Source: an uncultured Lachnospiraceae bacterium (GTDB lineage Bacteria; Bacillota; Clostridia; Lachnospirales; Lachnospiraceae). Taken from it: a stretch of DNA of 57,440 bases. The first letter of the stretch is position 1, and the number at the start of each line of letters is the position of its first letter. The notes beneath the pieces are model-generated. The model was not told the DNA's origin. It ran no database searches and worked only from the letters and a program-made list of their open reading frames with translations. Of the stretch, positions 16,070 to 24,000 are shown piece by piece. Location: NCBI GenBank assembly GCA_902801415.1, contig CADCIK010000006.1:1-57440 (forward strand), in the 5' to 3' direction. The translations under genes and the position numbers were made by a program.

Positions 16070-16219
16070 TTACTGCTCGTCCTTGTTCTCACAAGCCTGG
16101 TTAGCAATGCCGCAGCTGGTCTTGCATGCGCTCTGGCAGGAAGTCTGGCACTCGCCGCAGCCGCCATTCTGAGCACTCTTAGCCATATCACGGGTATTCA
16201 AAGTCTGAATGTGCTTCAT
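16070..16219 (-). CDS. SCIFF family RiPP precursor (six cysteines in forty-five residues)
   Basis: The 49-residue peptide reads MKHIQTLNTRD at its start and carries exactly six cysteines (residues 23, 26, 30, 34, 38 and 45) in a Gly/Ser/Gln-rich segment, the SCIFF signature. It is the substrate of the radical SAM maturase downstream, which links cysteines to neighbouring residues. The start at 16219 has AAGG about seven bases upstream; an ATG two codons earlier (16225) is too close to that site. SCIFF is conserved almost throughout Clostridia but the mature peptide's function is unknown. A good promoter lies at 16265-16294. Confidence 0.95.
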   Translation of the reverse strand: MKHIQTLNTRDMAKSAQNGGCGECQTSCQSACKTSCGIANQACENKDEQ

Positions 16220-16264
16220 ATCCATTTCCTTCTTTCTGTCAATTATTGCATCAACGCTACAACT

Positions 16265-16294
16265 ATAATACTAACGCTCTGCTTCTTTTGTCAA
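16265..16294 (-). promoter_or_regulatory. promoter of the SCIFF peptide gene
   Basis: The minus strand has TTGACA (16289-16294), an 18-base spacer and TATTAT (16265-16270). The -35 lies just after the stop of the upstream decarboxylase-family gene. Confidence 0.75.
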
Positions 16295-16298
16295 GGCA

Positions 16299-17738
16299 TC
16301 ACTCGGCCAGGCAGGTGATCCGCCTCGTGTCCTCAGAGACTGAGTGCCGGATCCGGTTTCCATCCTTTTCCATCTGTCTCATGATGTCCAGGTGCTCCTT
16401 TTTGATATACTCTCCCGGCGCCAGGATCGGAATCCCGGGCGGATACGCGTATAGATACTCAGCGCAGATCCTTCCCTCGCATACCTCTGCAGGTACGTCT
16501 TCCTGTTCCGAGTTCACTGCCTTCAGGATCGTACAGGCCGTGTGTACTGCGGGAACTGAAGGAGCAGCTCCGATCCGGCCGGGATCGGGCTCGCTGCCCG
16601 AGAGCTCTCTGTCCAGACTTCGCAGCGCGTCGGCAAGTCTCCCGATCTCTTCCTCCGTGTCCGCGCAGCTCGTCATTGCAAGGACATTGCAGCCGCTTGC
16701 CATCTCCGTCTCAATCCCGTACCGCTCGCGCAGAAGCTGTGCGGCCTGCGCGCCGGTGATGCCGGCGTCTCGGAAGTTGATCAGTATTTTGCCCCTGTCA
16801 CGGACAACATCGCTCTTTCCCCGTCCCTGCCGCAGGTCCGGATTCCATACGCGTATAGAATGAAGTTCCGCCGCCCTCTTATAAAAGCGCTCCAGCGACT
16901 CATTCCACTGCGCAAACAATGCGGCGCCGTATTCGCGCAGCATCTCAACACAGCTGTCGATGGAGATCATCAGGGGATAAGACGGCGAGCTGGTCTCGAA
17001 GATCGCGAGCTGTCTCTCCATCTCCTTCTCCCGAACCAGATCTCCATTCATATGGAGAAGCGCAGTCTGGGTCAGTGAGGGAAGCGTCTTATGTACGCTC
17101 TGCACGACGAGGTCCGCGCCGCACTGCACTGCGCTTTCCGGGAACCCGCTCTCCTCAAACAGGCCGAAATGGGCGCCATGTGCCTCATCGACAACAAGCG
17201 GAATTTCTGCCCGATGACAAAGGTCTGCAATGGAACGGATGTCAGAGACGACTCCCTCATATGTGGGGGACGTCACGATCACGGCAGCGCTGTCAGGATA
17301 TCTGCGAAGGCATGCCCGCACCTGCTCCGGCGTGATATCCAGACATACGTCAAAGCTCCGGTCCTCCTCCGGCAGGATCCAGTGTACCTTGTAGCCGCCC
17401 AGCTCAATCGCGTGGTAGACAGAACGGTGGCAGTTGCGTGCGGCAATGATCTCGCTTCCAAACGGCGCTGCGGCACGGATCGCAGCGAGAAGGCCGCATG
17501 TGCTGCCGCCTACCAGGAACCAGGTCCTGCGGCTTTTCCACAGTTCCGATGCTCTGTCCATGGCTTCTTTCAGAATACCGTCCGCGTCGTGCAGGTCATC
17601 CGCCCCCTCGATCTCTGTGATATCCCACTCATAGGGAAGTATGTCGGAGGGCCTCATCACTCTCTTGTGTCCCGGCATGTGCATGGGGAGCGTCTTATCC
17701 GAGAGTTCTTCAATTTGCGACTGGAGTATGGATCTCAT
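16299..17738 (-). CDS. Orn/Lys/Arg decarboxylase-family PLP enzyme
   Basis: This 479-residue fold-type I PLP enzyme belongs to the short Gram-positive branch of the arginine/lysine/ornithine decarboxylases (SpeA/YaaO type). MPGHKR at residues 21-26 is the family hallmark, DEAHGAH (184-190) holds the aspartate that binds the PLP nitrogen, and K217 in SVHKT forms the Schiff base. The C-terminal third is the usual small domain. Such enzymes make agmatine, cadaverine or putrescine. The substrate cannot be read from sequence, so a more specific name is not justified. It stands alone between mscL and the SCIFF locus. Confidence 0.88.
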   Translation of the reverse strand: MRSILQSQIEELSDKTLPMHMPGHKRVMRPSDILPYEWDITEIEGADDLHDADGILKEAMDRASELWKSRRTWFLVGGSTCGLLAAIRAAAPFGSEIIAARNCHRSVYHAIELGGYKVHWILPEEDRSFDVCLDITPEQVRACLRRYPDSAAVIVTSPTYEGVVSDIRSIADLCHRAEIPLVVDEAHGAHFGLFEESGFPESAVQCGADLVVQSVHKTLPSLTQTALLHMNGDLVREKEMERQLAIFETSSPSYPLMISIDSCVEMLREYGAALFAQWNESLERFYKRAAELHSIRVWNPDLRQGRGKSDVVRDRGKILINFRDAGITGAQAAQLLRERYGIETEMASGCNVLAMTSCADTEEEIGRLADALRSLDRELSGSEPDPGRIGAAPSVPAVHTACTILKAVNSEQEDVPAEVCEGRICAEYLYAYPPGIPILAPGEYIKKEHLDIMRQMEKDGNRIRHSVSEDTRRITCLAE

Positions 17739-17823
17739 CTTGTACTGTAATCTCCTGTGATCCGTCGGCGCGCTGCGGAGCCCGCCTGAGACGAATGTCC
17801 TGAAAATGAATGCGTGTAAAATG

Positions 17824-17877
17824 TCTGTATAAGAAAAACTATCTGTATAAGAAAAACTATCTGTATAAGAAAAACTG
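17824..17877. repeat. three 18-bp tandem repeats upstream of the mscL terminator
   Basis: The unit TCTGTATAAGAAAAACTA occurs three times head to tail (17824, 17842, 17860), the third with one change. The array lies between the decarboxylase-family gene and mscL. Confidence 0.9.
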
Positions 17878-17898
17878 CCGCGTGATACGCGGCAGTTT
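17872..17898 (-). terminator. terminator of mscL
   Basis: A perfect 11-bp AAACTGCCGCG stem with a five-base loop is followed by TTTTTC on the minus strand. Confidence 0.88.
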
Positions 17899-17947
17899 AC
17901 ATGTTCCGTTGATTAACCGCAATCAGCCTTTCTTTCCGGCCTGCAGA

Positions 17948-18355
17948 TTAAAGCTGGGATGTGCAGTGAGGGCATCTTGTTGCCTCAATGGAAATCTCGC
18001 TCTTGCAGTAAGGGCAGATCTTGGTTGTGGGAGCTGCTTCGGGCTCAGGCTTCTTGCCGATCGATGCAGCTTTGTTCATAGCCTTGATGATGCTGAAAAG
18101 GATGAATGCCATGATCAGGAAGCTGATGACTGCGTTGATGAAATTGCCGATTCCAAGTGCCGCATCGCCGACCAGCGGGATCTTCCATGCGCTGAAATCC
18201 ATGCTCACAAAGCAGCCGAGCAGGGGATTGATGATATCCTCTACCAGAGAGCTGACGATCGCAGTGAAAGCGCCGCCGATGATGATACCAACAGCCATGT
18301 CCATGACGTTACCGCGGGAGATGAACTCCTTGAACTCTTTCATAAAACTCTTCAT
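17948..18355 (-). CDS. mscL: large-conductance mechanosensitive channel MscL with zinc-ribbon tail
   Basis: MscL opens under membrane tension to release solutes during hypo-osmotic shock. The N-terminus (KEFKEFISRGNVMDMAVG) and the two membrane helices (about 18-45 and 65-92) with the FINAVISFLI pore region are typical. In place of the usual charged helical bundle alone, the C-terminus ends in a CPYC-x10-CPHC zinc ribbon (C114, C117, C128, C131). This occurs in some Firmicutes MscL but its purpose is unknown. The 135-residue protein is monocistronic with its own terminator. Confidence 0.95.
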   Translation of the reverse strand: MKSFMKEFKEFISRGNVMDMAVGIIIGGAFTAIVSSLVEDIINPLLGCFVSMDFSAWKIPLVGDAALGIGNFINAVISFLIMAFILFSIIKAMNKAASIGKKPEPEAAPTTKICPYCKSEISIEATRCPHCTSQL

Positions 18356-18468
18356 TTCCTGTACCTCTTTTCCTAATAATTTATGAAATTATAAATTTAC
18401 CTTATTGTAGCAGATTCATCCGACACATCAAGACGCAAATTTATAATTTTTTTATTATTATTAAAGAT

Positions 18469-18822
18469 TTATAACTGCTCAAGCGCTTTCAGACCTTCAA
18501 AAGTCGTCGTATATTCGCGCTCAAGCCATGGCATTTCCTTCTGCGCATTCTCAAGATCGCCGCTCCGAAGGAGCTCTGTGATCGAATTGACAGGTTCAAA
18601 CAGTCCTGCCAGTCCGAGATTGAGGCAAACTCCTTTCAGCGTATGCGCGGCCTGAAAAGCTGATTCACAGCTTTCTTCCGCCATAGCTTTCCGGAGCGCA
18701 TCCATACTGTCATCCTTTAAGAACAGCAGCGCAAAACGTGTGATCCTGTTGTCGGTGATGAACCTTCTCTTTACGTCTTCATAGTCGCCTTTAATCATTT
18801 CGTAGCATTCTTTGACGTTCAT
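18469..18822 (-). CDS. Hpt-domain phosphotransfer protein
   Basis: The 117-residue protein is a single histidine-phosphotransfer four-helix domain with the phosphoacceptor H60 in AHTLKGVCLNLG. Such proteins relay phosphate between a hybrid kinase and response regulators. No kinase or receiver gene lies nearby, so its partners must be encoded elsewhere. It follows the LCP gene by 39 bases in the same direction and may be co-transcribed with it. Confidence 0.85.
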   Translation of the reverse strand: MNVKECYEMIKGDYEDVKRRFITDNRITRFALLFLKDDSMDALRKAMAEESCESAFQAAHTLKGVCLNLGLAGLFEPVNSITELLRSGDLENAQKEMPWLEREYTTTFEGLKALEQL

Positions 18823-18861
18823 CCGTTTTCCTTCCTGCTTTAATACGCTGTTCTTCAGTGT

Positions 18862-20139
18862 TTATTGAACGTAGCTGTTGATGATCTCGTTGTTCTCTTC
18901 TACCACGGAGGAAGGTTCATAGTCCTCCTGGCCAAAAAGGGTTCTGTGCAGTGTCTTCACGTTCGTTGTCAGGTAGTAGGGAACCACACAGGATTCGCCG
19001 CCAATCGTTGCAAATGTCCGGTCCTCCTCGGACGGAAAACCGGTGCTCTCAGTCAGTTCCAGGTTTCTCGCCCGGAGGATCAGCATCAGAAGTTCCGTGT
19101 TGTCGAGGGAAGTCGCTGTTTTGCCCAGAACCGCGTTGGCGACAGAGATCAGCTGGAAAGGATTGGCTTCCTTCGCCTTCTGCAGAGTAAGCTGCAGTAC
19201 TGTTCTCTGTCTTTCCGCTCTTCTGAAGTCATCGCCGACCGTATAACGGATCCTGCAGTATGCGGTAGCCTGGATGCCGCTCAGGTGCTGCATTCCGGCT
19301 TCCGTGACTTCATCATAGTCCGTACCGATCTCATAGTACATGTCATCCATGTAGCTGTTCATGTATTCACGCTCTTCCTCGGTGATCTCAAGATCAATGC
19401 CGCCAAGCGCGTCGATCGTATCCGCAAGTCCCTCGAATCCGACTGTCACAAAGTCCGTGATATTCAGATCCAGGTTGGAGTTAAGCATTGCGATTGCCTG
19501 CTGAGGGCCGCCATATGCATATGCAGCATTGCATTTGCGGAATTCTCCGCCGCCGATATCGAGCACTGTATCTCTGTAGACAGATACCAGCTTGATCTCT
19601 CCGGTCTTTTTATGAATGGAGCAGATCATGATCGAATCGCTTCGGTTATCACCGTCAAGCAGGTCCTGTTCCCTCGAATCCACACCAAACAGCGCGATAT
19701 TCTGGTATTCAGCCATCGCCTGGTCGTCTCTGACCTGCGGACTGATACTGCTCTGCAGGGACTCCTCGAGATCGATCGAATTGACTGATGTAAGAAGCGA
19801 CCGCATATAAGCCAGACCTCCGACTCCCGCGATCACGATAAGGATCAGCAGGGCGATCATAAATCCCAGGATCGGATGCGATTTCTTTCTCTTTTTCTTA
19901 TCGTAAGTCCTGAGCCGGTTCTCCTCTGCTCTCCTGCGGGCTTCCTCTTCCTGCAGCTGTCTTCGCTTCTCATATTCTCTGCTCTGGCGGGCCTCCTCTT
20001 CCTGCTCGATCCTTGTCTTTCTCGAGCGGACGCCCTCCCTGGCATCTCTTAACCTGGCGTATTCCTCGTAGTCCTCCTCGTCCCCGAGTACTTCATTGCG
20101 CAGTATCTCGTCTTCTATTTGCTTTCTGTTCTTAGCCAT
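18862..20139 (-). CDS. LytR-CpsA-Psr (LCP) family cell-wall ligase
   Basis: LCP enzymes attach wall teichoic acid or polysaccharide to peptidoglycan outside the cell. Residues 1-86 are a highly charged, probably coiled-coil cytoplasmic region (Arg/Glu-rich). A membrane anchor follows at 89-111, and then the LCP domain with FGVDSRE, DNRSDSIMI and VYRDT motifs that bind the polyprenyl pyrophosphate headgroup. The 425-residue length and topology fit the family; the long cytoplasmic arm is larger than usual. It follows the UPF0158 gene by 15 bases. Confidence 0.93.
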   Translation of the reverse strand: MAKNRKQIEDEILRNEVLGDEEDYEEYARLRDAREGVRSRKTRIEQEEEARQSREYEKRRQLQEEEARRRAEENRLRTYDKKKRKKSHPILGFMIALLILIVIAGVGGLAYMRSLLTSVNSIDLEESLQSSISPQVRDDQAMAEYQNIALFGVDSREQDLLDGDNRSDSIMICSIHKKTGEIKLVSVYRDTVLDIGGGEFRKCNAAYAYGGPQQAIAMLNSNLDLNITDFVTVGFEGLADTIDALGGIDLEITEEEREYMNSYMDDMYYEIGTDYDEVTEAGMQHLSGIQATAYCRIRYTVGDDFRRAERQRTVLQLTLQKAKEANPFQLISVANAVLGKTATSLDNTELLMLILRARNLELTESTGFPSEEDRTFATIGGESCVVPYYLTTNVKTLHRTLFGQEDYEPSSVVEENNEIINSYVQ

Positions 20140-20154
20140 AAATTCCTCTTATAA

Positions 20155-20574
20155 TTATTCGATCAGTTCCAGTCCGTTCTCCTTACACCAGCGTCTGGAA
20201 AACTCCTTGATGATCCCGTCACGGAAATTAAACCATGACAGCAAAAGCTTTTCTTCTCTGACTGCTTCTTCAAATCCCTCAAAGCCGTTTTCCGCAAGTT
20301 CTGTGCGGATCCTCTCCTGAGCGTTCTCATCCCGGACAGCCGTCGTAAATCCATACATGACTTTGTAGCGTCCGTTTTCTCCCAGATCGGGAAGCTTTAT
20401 AAAGTCCTCTTCATGTTTTTTGACGTCATCTTCTGTGGAGATGCCATGAACAGCTTTTCCATAGATCACGCCGCCCATAAACATCAGAACGGTCTCAAGC
20501 GGGATATAATAATAGTAAACCGCATTAAAAGGATAGGAGAAAGACTGCATCACATCGTCCAGTCTGATTTTCAT
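20155..20574 (-). CDS. UPF0158-like protein
   Basis: The 139-residue soluble protein starts MKIRLDDVMQSF and has the arrangement of UPF0158: a short beta N-terminus, an acidic middle, and a C-terminal segment ending in WFNFRDGIIKEFSRRWCKENGL. No enzymatic function is known for the family. It is the first gene of a likely operon with the LCP ligase and the Hpt protein. The N-terminal aromatic run FNAVYYYYIP is unusual. Confidence 0.7.
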   Translation of the reverse strand: MKIRLDDVMQSFSYPFNAVYYYYIPLETVLMFMGGVIYGKAVHGISTEDDVKKHEEDFIKLPDLGENGRYKVMYGFTTAVRDENAQERIRTELAENGFEGFEEAVREEKLLLSWFNFRDGIIKEFSRRWCKENGLELIE

Positions 20575-20717
20575 AGTGTATCCTCTTTCTTCCAGTGATA
20601 ATTAGTCGGTTCATGAAGTGCAGCTGAAGCGCCGGTATCCTCTTGATTTAATTACAGAATAGTGCTCCAACTGCTCTTTCCTGTCAAGGTCAATTTCGTA
20701 TATATAATGGGTTTTTC

Positions 20718-20746
20718 TTGAGAATTATGTGAACCCGAATTATACT
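20718..20746 (+). promoter_or_regulatory. promoter of the sortase gene
   Basis: The plus strand has TTGAGA (20718-20723), a 17-base spacer and TATACT (20741-20746). Confidence 0.75.
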
Positions 20747-20842
20747 TAAATACTAAGGTTGATGAGAACGGACCCGCATAGGTCCGGTCCCGCTGCGCAG
20801 TGCAATACAGAACATTTACAGCCGCACAATAAGAGGTATCAA

Positions 20843-21592
20843 ATGAGTAGAACCATATCCAATATTCTGATCATTGTATTTTCCGCCATCATCGCATTCA
20901 GCGGATTCAGGCTGTGGAAGATCTTCCACGAGTACCATGAGGGTGAGAAGCAGTACAGCGATACGGCTTCCCGTTATCAGCACACGAAGGATCCTGATAA
21001 TACACTGGCGGACAATGATCCGCAGGTCTGCCCGATCACCGTCGATTTCGACAGTCTTAAGGCTCTCAATCCCGATGTTGTCGGCTGGATCTACAGTGCC
21101 GATACACAGATCAACTATCCCGTCCTTCTGGGTGAGGACAACAGTGAATATCTTCACCATATGGTCAACGGAGAGTACAACTCGGCGGGCAGTATCTTTA
21201 TGGATTGCCGCAACAAGCCGGATCTGAGCGATTTCAACACCATCCTTTACGGACACCATATGAAGAACGGCTCCATGTTCGCCTCCCTGCATCAATACAC
21301 AGAGCAGGAGTTTTATGACGAGCACAAGTACATGTGGTATCTGACGCCTGAGCACACTTACCGGCTGGATGTTATTTTCGGCTATGTAGGTGCCGCGGAG
21401 GCACCCATCTATACGCTTTTTGCTGATCGGGATGAACTGGACGCCTATCTTTCCTGGGCGGAGATCCAGTCAAACTTTACGCCCGACGAGGTTCCCAGGC
21501 ATATCGACGGCATTGTTGCTCTTTCCACCTGCTCCTATGAGTATAACAATGCCCGCTATGTTGTCGTCACGGTTCCTGTGATGATCGACTGA
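20843..21592 (+). CDS. srtB: class B sortase
   Basis: This is a transpeptidase that anchors surface proteins to the cell wall. Residues 7-26 are the membrane anchor; the sortase domain follows with catalytic H138 (LYGHH), C230 (LSTCSY) and R238. The helix between strands 6 and 7 (ADRDELDAYLSWAEIQS) is a class B feature. The start at 20843 follows AAGAGG by six bases; an upstream frame to 20759 has no ribosome site. No obvious sorting-signal substrate is encoded beside it. It converges with the thioesterase gene with 15 bases between. Confidence 0.92.
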   Translation: MSRTISNILIIVFSAIIAFSGFRLWKIFHEYHEGEKQYSDTASRYQHTKDPDNTLADNDPQVCPITVDFDSLKALNPDVVGWIYSADTQINYPVLLGEDNSEYLHHMVNGEYNSAGSIFMDCRNKPDLSDFNTILYGHHMKNGSMFASLHQYTEQEFYDEHKYMWYLTPEHTYRLDVIFGYVGAAEAPIYTLFADRDELDAYLSWAEIQSNFTPDEVPRHIDGIVALSTCSYEYNNARYVVVTVPVMID

Positions 21593-21607
21593 CAAACAGC
21601 AGGATCT

Positions 21608-22015
21608 TTACCTGTCCATTGTAAATCCGGTAGAGGAGACAGTTGCGATCAGAGTATCCAGTTCATCCCGGATCTCTGCTTCATAAAAGCTTGCCTTTCT
21701 GCCCTTCCTGACCGCGCGTGCTTCCGCTGTCAGATACCTGCCCCTTGCGGGAGTCAGGAAGTTGATCTGACTTGTAAGCGTAAAAGTGATCGGAGCGTTT
21801 CCCGCATCCGGGTTGGAAGCTACCGCAAACGCGAAATCAGCCATTGTGTAATACACTGCTCCCATAACGCGGCTGCCTGCGTTCATGTGTCCTTCATGAA
21901 CAGCAAGACCGACTTTGGCATAGCCGTCCTGCGCATCGAGGATCTCTATTCCGGTGGTAGCTGTTGCGTAGCGGTCATGGCTGAAAAATTCTCTCAGTTC
22001 TTCCAGGCTTCTCAT
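21608..22015 (-). CDS. PaaI-type hotdog-fold thioesterase
   Basis: The 135-residue single hotdog domain has the family pattern HEGHMNAGSRVMGAVYYTMADFA followed by a beta-rich second half. Relatives hydrolyse acyl-CoA thioesters such as phenylacetyl-CoA. In typical PaaI proteins the motif reads HxNxxGxxHGGxxxxLAD; here MGAVYYTMAD replaces HGG, so catalysis may differ. The substrate is not predictable. It is preceded by a plus-strand terminator and glgB. Confidence 0.82.
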   Translation of the reverse strand: MRSLEELREFFSHDRYATATTGIEILDAQDGYAKVGLAVHEGHMNAGSRVMGAVYYTMADFAFAVASNPDAGNAPITFTLTSQINFLTPARGRYLTAEARAVRKGRKASFYEAEIRDELDTLIATVSSTGFTMDR

Positions 22016-22054
22016 TTATCATTGTCTCCTGACTGATCATTTAGAATATTGTTT

Positions 22055-22085
22055 ACGGGGATCTGGCGGCAGATCCCCGTTTTTT
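22055..22085 (+). terminator. plus-oriented terminator between thioesterase and glgB
   Basis: A perfect 10-bp ACGGGGATCT stem with loop GGCGGC is followed by six Ts on the plus strand, although both flanking genes run on the minus strand. On the minus strand the following bases are A-rich, so it is a poor terminator of glgB. Confidence 0.7.
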
Positions 22086-22129
22086 ACTCACCTGCTATTA
22101 TTTCTGCTTCCCTGCTGCTTCTTCCTGCT

Positions 22130-23956
22130 TCAGATGCCTTCTTTGATCTCATACAGAATGGCAGAGAAAGGAGGCAGTTCGATCTTGCCGCCTCCGATCC
22201 CGCGCGCCTTGATCTTCTTCCTGCGTGCGGGTTTCGGGATCGTTCCGCTATAACATTCCCAATCGGAATGGATCAGCTGCACAAGCGTCTCATCCTCTTT
22301 GGGTGTGTACACATAGATGTGGGGCTGATCGGAAAAATTAAAGAACGCCGCCACACTGCCCTGCTTTCCGTTTCTGCGGATACCGTATACGTTGTTCTGC
22401 ATGTCGTTGATCGCGATCCATTTGAATCCCTCGGGATCGTAATCCTTCTCATACAGAGCAGGCGTATCCAGATACACCTTGTTGAGATCCATAATGTAGT
22501 GATGGAAGCTGTCGTGGAGAGGATACTGCAGCAGGAAATAATCGAGCTGCTTGGTCTCATCCCACTCGCGGATCATCGCGATCTCATTGCCCATAAAGTT
22601 GAGCATCTTCCCGGGGTGGACTGCCATATACATGTACAGAGCCCTGCACTGCGGGAATTTCATTTCATAGTTTCCGAAGATCTTGTCGATCACAGTCTTC
22701 TTGCCATGCACGACTTCATCGTGAGACAGCGGAAGAAGGTGACGCTCATTGTAAAAGTAGAACATGGAAAAGGTCAGTCTCTCTGCGACAGAAACTCTCT
22801 CACCGGACTGCTTCATGAAGTAATCCAGCGTGTCATTCATCCATCCCAGATCCCATTTATAGTCAAATCCGAGTCCGCCCTGATCCACTGGTTTCGTGCA
22901 GCCGGGATAGGATGTGGAATCCTCTGCGATCAGCATGGCTGTCGGATGAAGCTCGTGAAGGCCGAAATTCATCTTCTTGAGGAAGTTGAGATTGAAATCG
23001 TTAACACCCCGGTATTCATTTCCCATCCAGTAGATCAGTCGGCTGACCGCGTCGAAGCGAAGGCCGTCAAAATGATACTCAGTGAGCCAGTAATTCGCGG
23101 CTGACTGCATGAAGCAGGCCACTTCTCTTCTTGAATACAGGAAATTGCAGGTGCCCCATTCACTATCCGAGACGTCGGAAGCCGGATACTCATACAGATC
23201 TGAGCCGTCATAATGCTTGAGCGCGTAATAGTCGCTGGCGAAGTGCGCAGGCACAAAATCTATAATGGCGCCGATGCCGGCTTTATGGAGCTCGTTGATC
23301 AGCTTCTGCAGCTGAGCAGCTGTTCCGTAACGTGACGTGGGGGCAAAAAATCCCGTGTTCTGGTATCCCCAGCTTCCGTCAAAGGGATGCTCGGAAAGAG
23401 GCATGAACTCCACATGCGTATAATGGTTGTCCTTGACATACTGAATCAGTTCCTCAGCAATCTCGTCATACTGGTACCAGCCTTCTTCGATCTTTCTGTC
23501 AGGGTCGTCCTGCCTGTCCGCGTCCTTGCGCTTCCAGGAGCCCAGATGAAGTTCATAGATATTGAGAGGCTTGTCAAAGTTTCTGGTGCGGTTCTTCATC
23601 CACTTGCTGTCTGTGAATTCAAACTCGCTCAGATCCCTGATTATCGATGCGAAATCGGGCCTGAGCTCCATACCGAAACCATAGGGGTCGCAGTGCTCCA
23701 CTCTGCCGTTCTTTCCGTAGATCACATACTTGTACATCTGTCCCGGTCTGGCGCCTGCTACACGGATCTCATAGAACTGCGCGCGGACCGCTTCCACCAT
23801 CTGCTCTTCCTGCCAGTTATTGAACTCGCCGATGATCATAACCTTCTCCGCCTGCGGCGCGAAGGTCCTGAAGACGACGCCATCCTCCTCTACATGCGCA
23901 CCCAGATACTTGTACGCGTCATAGACATCCCCCATGTAGAACTTCTGAAAGTCCAT
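22130..23956 (-). CDS. glgB: 1,4-alpha-glucan branching enzyme
   Basis: This GH13 enzyme adds alpha-1,6 branches to glycogen. An N-terminal CBM48 domain (about 20-110) precedes the (beta/alpha)8 barrel. The nucleophile is D302 (GLRFDAVS), the acid/base E345 (LIAEDST), and the transition-state stabiliser pair H412-D413 (LSHDEVVHG). A C-terminal all-beta domain ends the 608 residues, which is slightly short for the family. No other glycogen gene (glgA, glgC, glgP) is in the window. Confidence 0.95.
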   Translation of the reverse strand: MDFQKFYMGDVYDAYKYLGAHVEEDGVVFRTFAPQAEKVMIIGEFNNWQEEQMVEAVRAQFYEIRVAGARPGQMYKYVIYGKNGRVEHCDPYGFGMELRPDFASIIRDLSEFEFTDSKWMKNRTRNFDKPLNIYELHLGSWKRKDADRQDDPDRKIEEGWYQYDEIAEELIQYVKDNHYTHVEFMPLSEHPFDGSWGYQNTGFFAPTSRYGTAAQLQKLINELHKAGIGAIIDFVPAHFASDYYALKHYDGSDLYEYPASDVSDSEWGTCNFLYSRREVACFMQSAANYWLTEYHFDGLRFDAVSRLIYWMGNEYRGVNDFNLNFLKKMNFGLHELHPTAMLIAEDSTSYPGCTKPVDQGGLGFDYKWDLGWMNDTLDYFMKQSGERVSVAERLTFSMFYFYNERHLLPLSHDEVVHGKKTVIDKIFGNYEMKFPQCRALYMYMAVHPGKMLNFMGNEIAMIREWDETKQLDYFLLQYPLHDSFHHYIMDLNKVYLDTPALYEKDYDPEGFKWIAINDMQNNVYGIRRNGKQGSVAAFFNFSDQPHIYVYTPKEDETLVQLIHSDWECYSGTIPKPARRKKIKARGIGGGKIELPPFSAILYEIKEGI

Positions 23957-24000
23957 ATACCCTCCTTTTTACTATTTATACTGTTAATACTCTGCTGTCT

